Source of the DNA: Methanobacteriota archaeon
GTDB taxonomy: Archaea; Nanobdellota; Nanobdellia; Woesearchaeales; SM23-78
Direction: 5' to 3'
Assembly: GCA_030637925.1 (NCBI GenBank)
Contig: DAOWFR010000098.1
Location: 1-6,256 of the forward strand
Length of the DNA stretch: 6,256 nucleotides
The position numbers were made by a program, and so were the translations under genes. Below, in pieces: positions 5,514-6,256 of the stretch. Under the pieces are notes generated by a model. It worked only from the letters and a program-made list of their open reading frames with translations. It had not been told where the DNA came from and searched no databases. Position 1 is the stretch's first letter, and each line of letters begins with the position of its first letter.

Positions 5514-6119
5514 TCAATCAATACTAATCCTCAATTGCTCTAGTTCTTTTTTTAATTGGTCAAGATTCTTAAAGAGAATTCCTTTCATACTTAAAGAGTT
5601 TGCAGTATCAATAAATTTTTGAATATCATCTATAAATATACATTCTTCAGCTTTAACTTTAAGTTTTTTAAGTGCAATTAGAAAAATATCTTTATTTTCT
5701 TTAGTTAATTTAACTTCATGGGATAATATAGTAACGTCAAAATGATCAAAGAGACCTCTTTTTCTATTAATATTTGCGTGAGGAGCAAAAGTATTTGTAA
5801 TTAAAGCGGTTTTATAATTTTTTCTTAGTTTATCTACAAGATTTAAGACATCTTTATCAATATGAGTTAATTTATCATAATCTTTGGTCCAGAGATTATC
5901 TGGAATTTTGCTCATGTCTTTAATACCAACAGATTTTGCAATTTCTTTCCAATAATCTTTTTCAGACATTTCGCCTCGACACATAAGGATGGCTTTCAAG
6001 TTAATTTCCTCCCAGAACAAATCAAGGTTCTTTGGTTTAAAGATGCGGACAAATTTGTTTAAAATAGGTTTAGAATCAACAATTACGCCGCCTGCATCAA
6101 ATATTATTGCTTTGGTCAT
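5514..6119 (-). CDS. HAD-family hydrolase (HAD-IA-like phosphatase)
   Basis: This is a predicted haloacid dehalogenase-superfamily hydrolase, most likely a small-molecule phosphatase; the substrate cannot be told. From the ATG it has 201 residues. Motif I is IIFDAGGVIVD with nucleophile Asp8, and the usual second Asp is replaced by Gly, as in the FDxGGV subgroup. Motif II is ALITNT (Thr108), motif III the Lys of KLTKENKDIF (about 140), and motif IV CIFIDD (Asp164/165). A helical cap of about 75 residues between motifs I and II fits subclass IA. The ATG at 6119 overlaps the stop of the upstream Dph2-like ORF as ATGA and has GTGAG five bases upstream. A GTG at 6125 is possible. The overlap implies co-translation with that ORF. 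The C-terminus ends about 50 bases before the topA promoter. Confidence 0.88.
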   Translation of the reverse strand: MTKAIIFDAGGVIVDSKPILNKFVRIFKPKNLDLFWEEINLKAILMCRGEMSEKDYWKEIAKSVGIKDMSKIPDNLWTKDYDKLTHIDKDVLNLVDKLRKNYKTALITNTFAPHANINRKRGLFDHFDVTILSHEVKLTKENKDIFLIALKKLKVKAEECIFIDDIQKFIDTANSLSMKGILFKNLDQLKKELEQLRISID

Positions 6120-6256
6120 TGCCACTCACTATGCCCAAACTGAATAATCAAATCAACACCTAATTTTTCTGTTTCTAGAGGAACATCACATGAGCCAAAA
6201 CAACTTCCTGCCCAGAATAAAAGTCTTGAATTTGTTTTTTTCTTTAATTCTTCTTT
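6116..6256 (-). CDS. Dph2-like (diphthamide synthesis) domain fragment, 5' end outside window
   Basis: The last 46 codons of a leftward ORF enter from the right edge. The residues FWAGSCFGSCDVP and, after a short helix, KLGVDLIIQFGHSEW match the first domain of Dph1/Dph2. In that family a YGACD-type motif supplies a cluster-binding Cys, followed by a strand ending in GHS. The intact enzyme transfers the 3-amino-3-carboxypropyl group of S-adenosylmethionine to a histidine of elongation factor 2, using three Cys from three domains. Here the ORF ends in TGA two codons after FGHSE, so domains 2 and 3 are missing. The fragment is therefore either a truncated remnant or a standalone domain-1 protein. 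The stop overlaps the start of the HAD gene (ATGA). The family match is from motif memory; an unrelated Cys-rich Rossmann protein is possible. Confidence 0.65.
   Translation of the reverse strand, partial: KEELKKKTNSRLLFWAGSCFGSCDVPLETEKLGVDLIIQFGHSEWQ

Overview
The window looks like a piece of a small, AT-rich archaeal genome, most likely a DPANN-type lineage (Woesearchaeota or Pacearchaeota are my best guesses, from style rather than from any search). The domain is firmly supported. There is an archaeal/eukaryote-type ribosomal protein eL43, RNA polymerase subunit Rpo12 (RpoP), a Pcc1-type KEOPS subunit, prefoldin beta, a UPF0147 protein and an archaeal-type topoisomerase IA. The tRNA-Pro gene does not encode CCA, TATA boxes sit about 25 bases before starts, and many genes have very short or no 5' leaders.

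Layout. Bases 2-676 (+) hold the 3' part of an asparagine-synthetase-like ATP-pyrophosphatase whose C-terminal motifs resemble eukaryotic ASNSD1. A short MscS-like channel follows (722-1312, +) from its own, apparently leaderless, promoter. Its stop codon abuts the stop codon of a leftward information-processing operon read in the order tRNA-Pro(UGG), eL43, rpoP, pcc1, prefoldin beta, UPF0147 (2791 down to 1313). This is a recognisable archaeal core cluster serving the ribosome, transcription, tRNA modification and protein folding. RpoP is only 45 codons and a 24-codon gene lies at 3039-3113; both are easily missed.

A divergent, very T/A-rich spacer (2792-3038) separates tRNA-Pro from that tiny rightward gene. 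The gene has a TATA box, a good ribosome-binding site and a downstream T-tract, and it encodes a 24-residue peptide made almost only of Lys and Arg with three copies of KKRKK. It points toward the leftward topoisomerase I gene (3224-5434), which has three C-terminal zinc ribbons and its own near-leaderless promoter. Upstream of it, also leftward, are a HAD-family hydrolase (5514-6119) and, overlapping its start by ATGA, the end of a Dph2-like ORF (6116-6256) that stops just after the first-domain FGHS motif.

The most interesting items are the 24-residue hyperbasic peptide gene, the truncated Dph2-like domain coupled to a HAD hydrolase, and the ASNSD1-like gene. I saw no mobile element, CRISPR array or obvious defence system.
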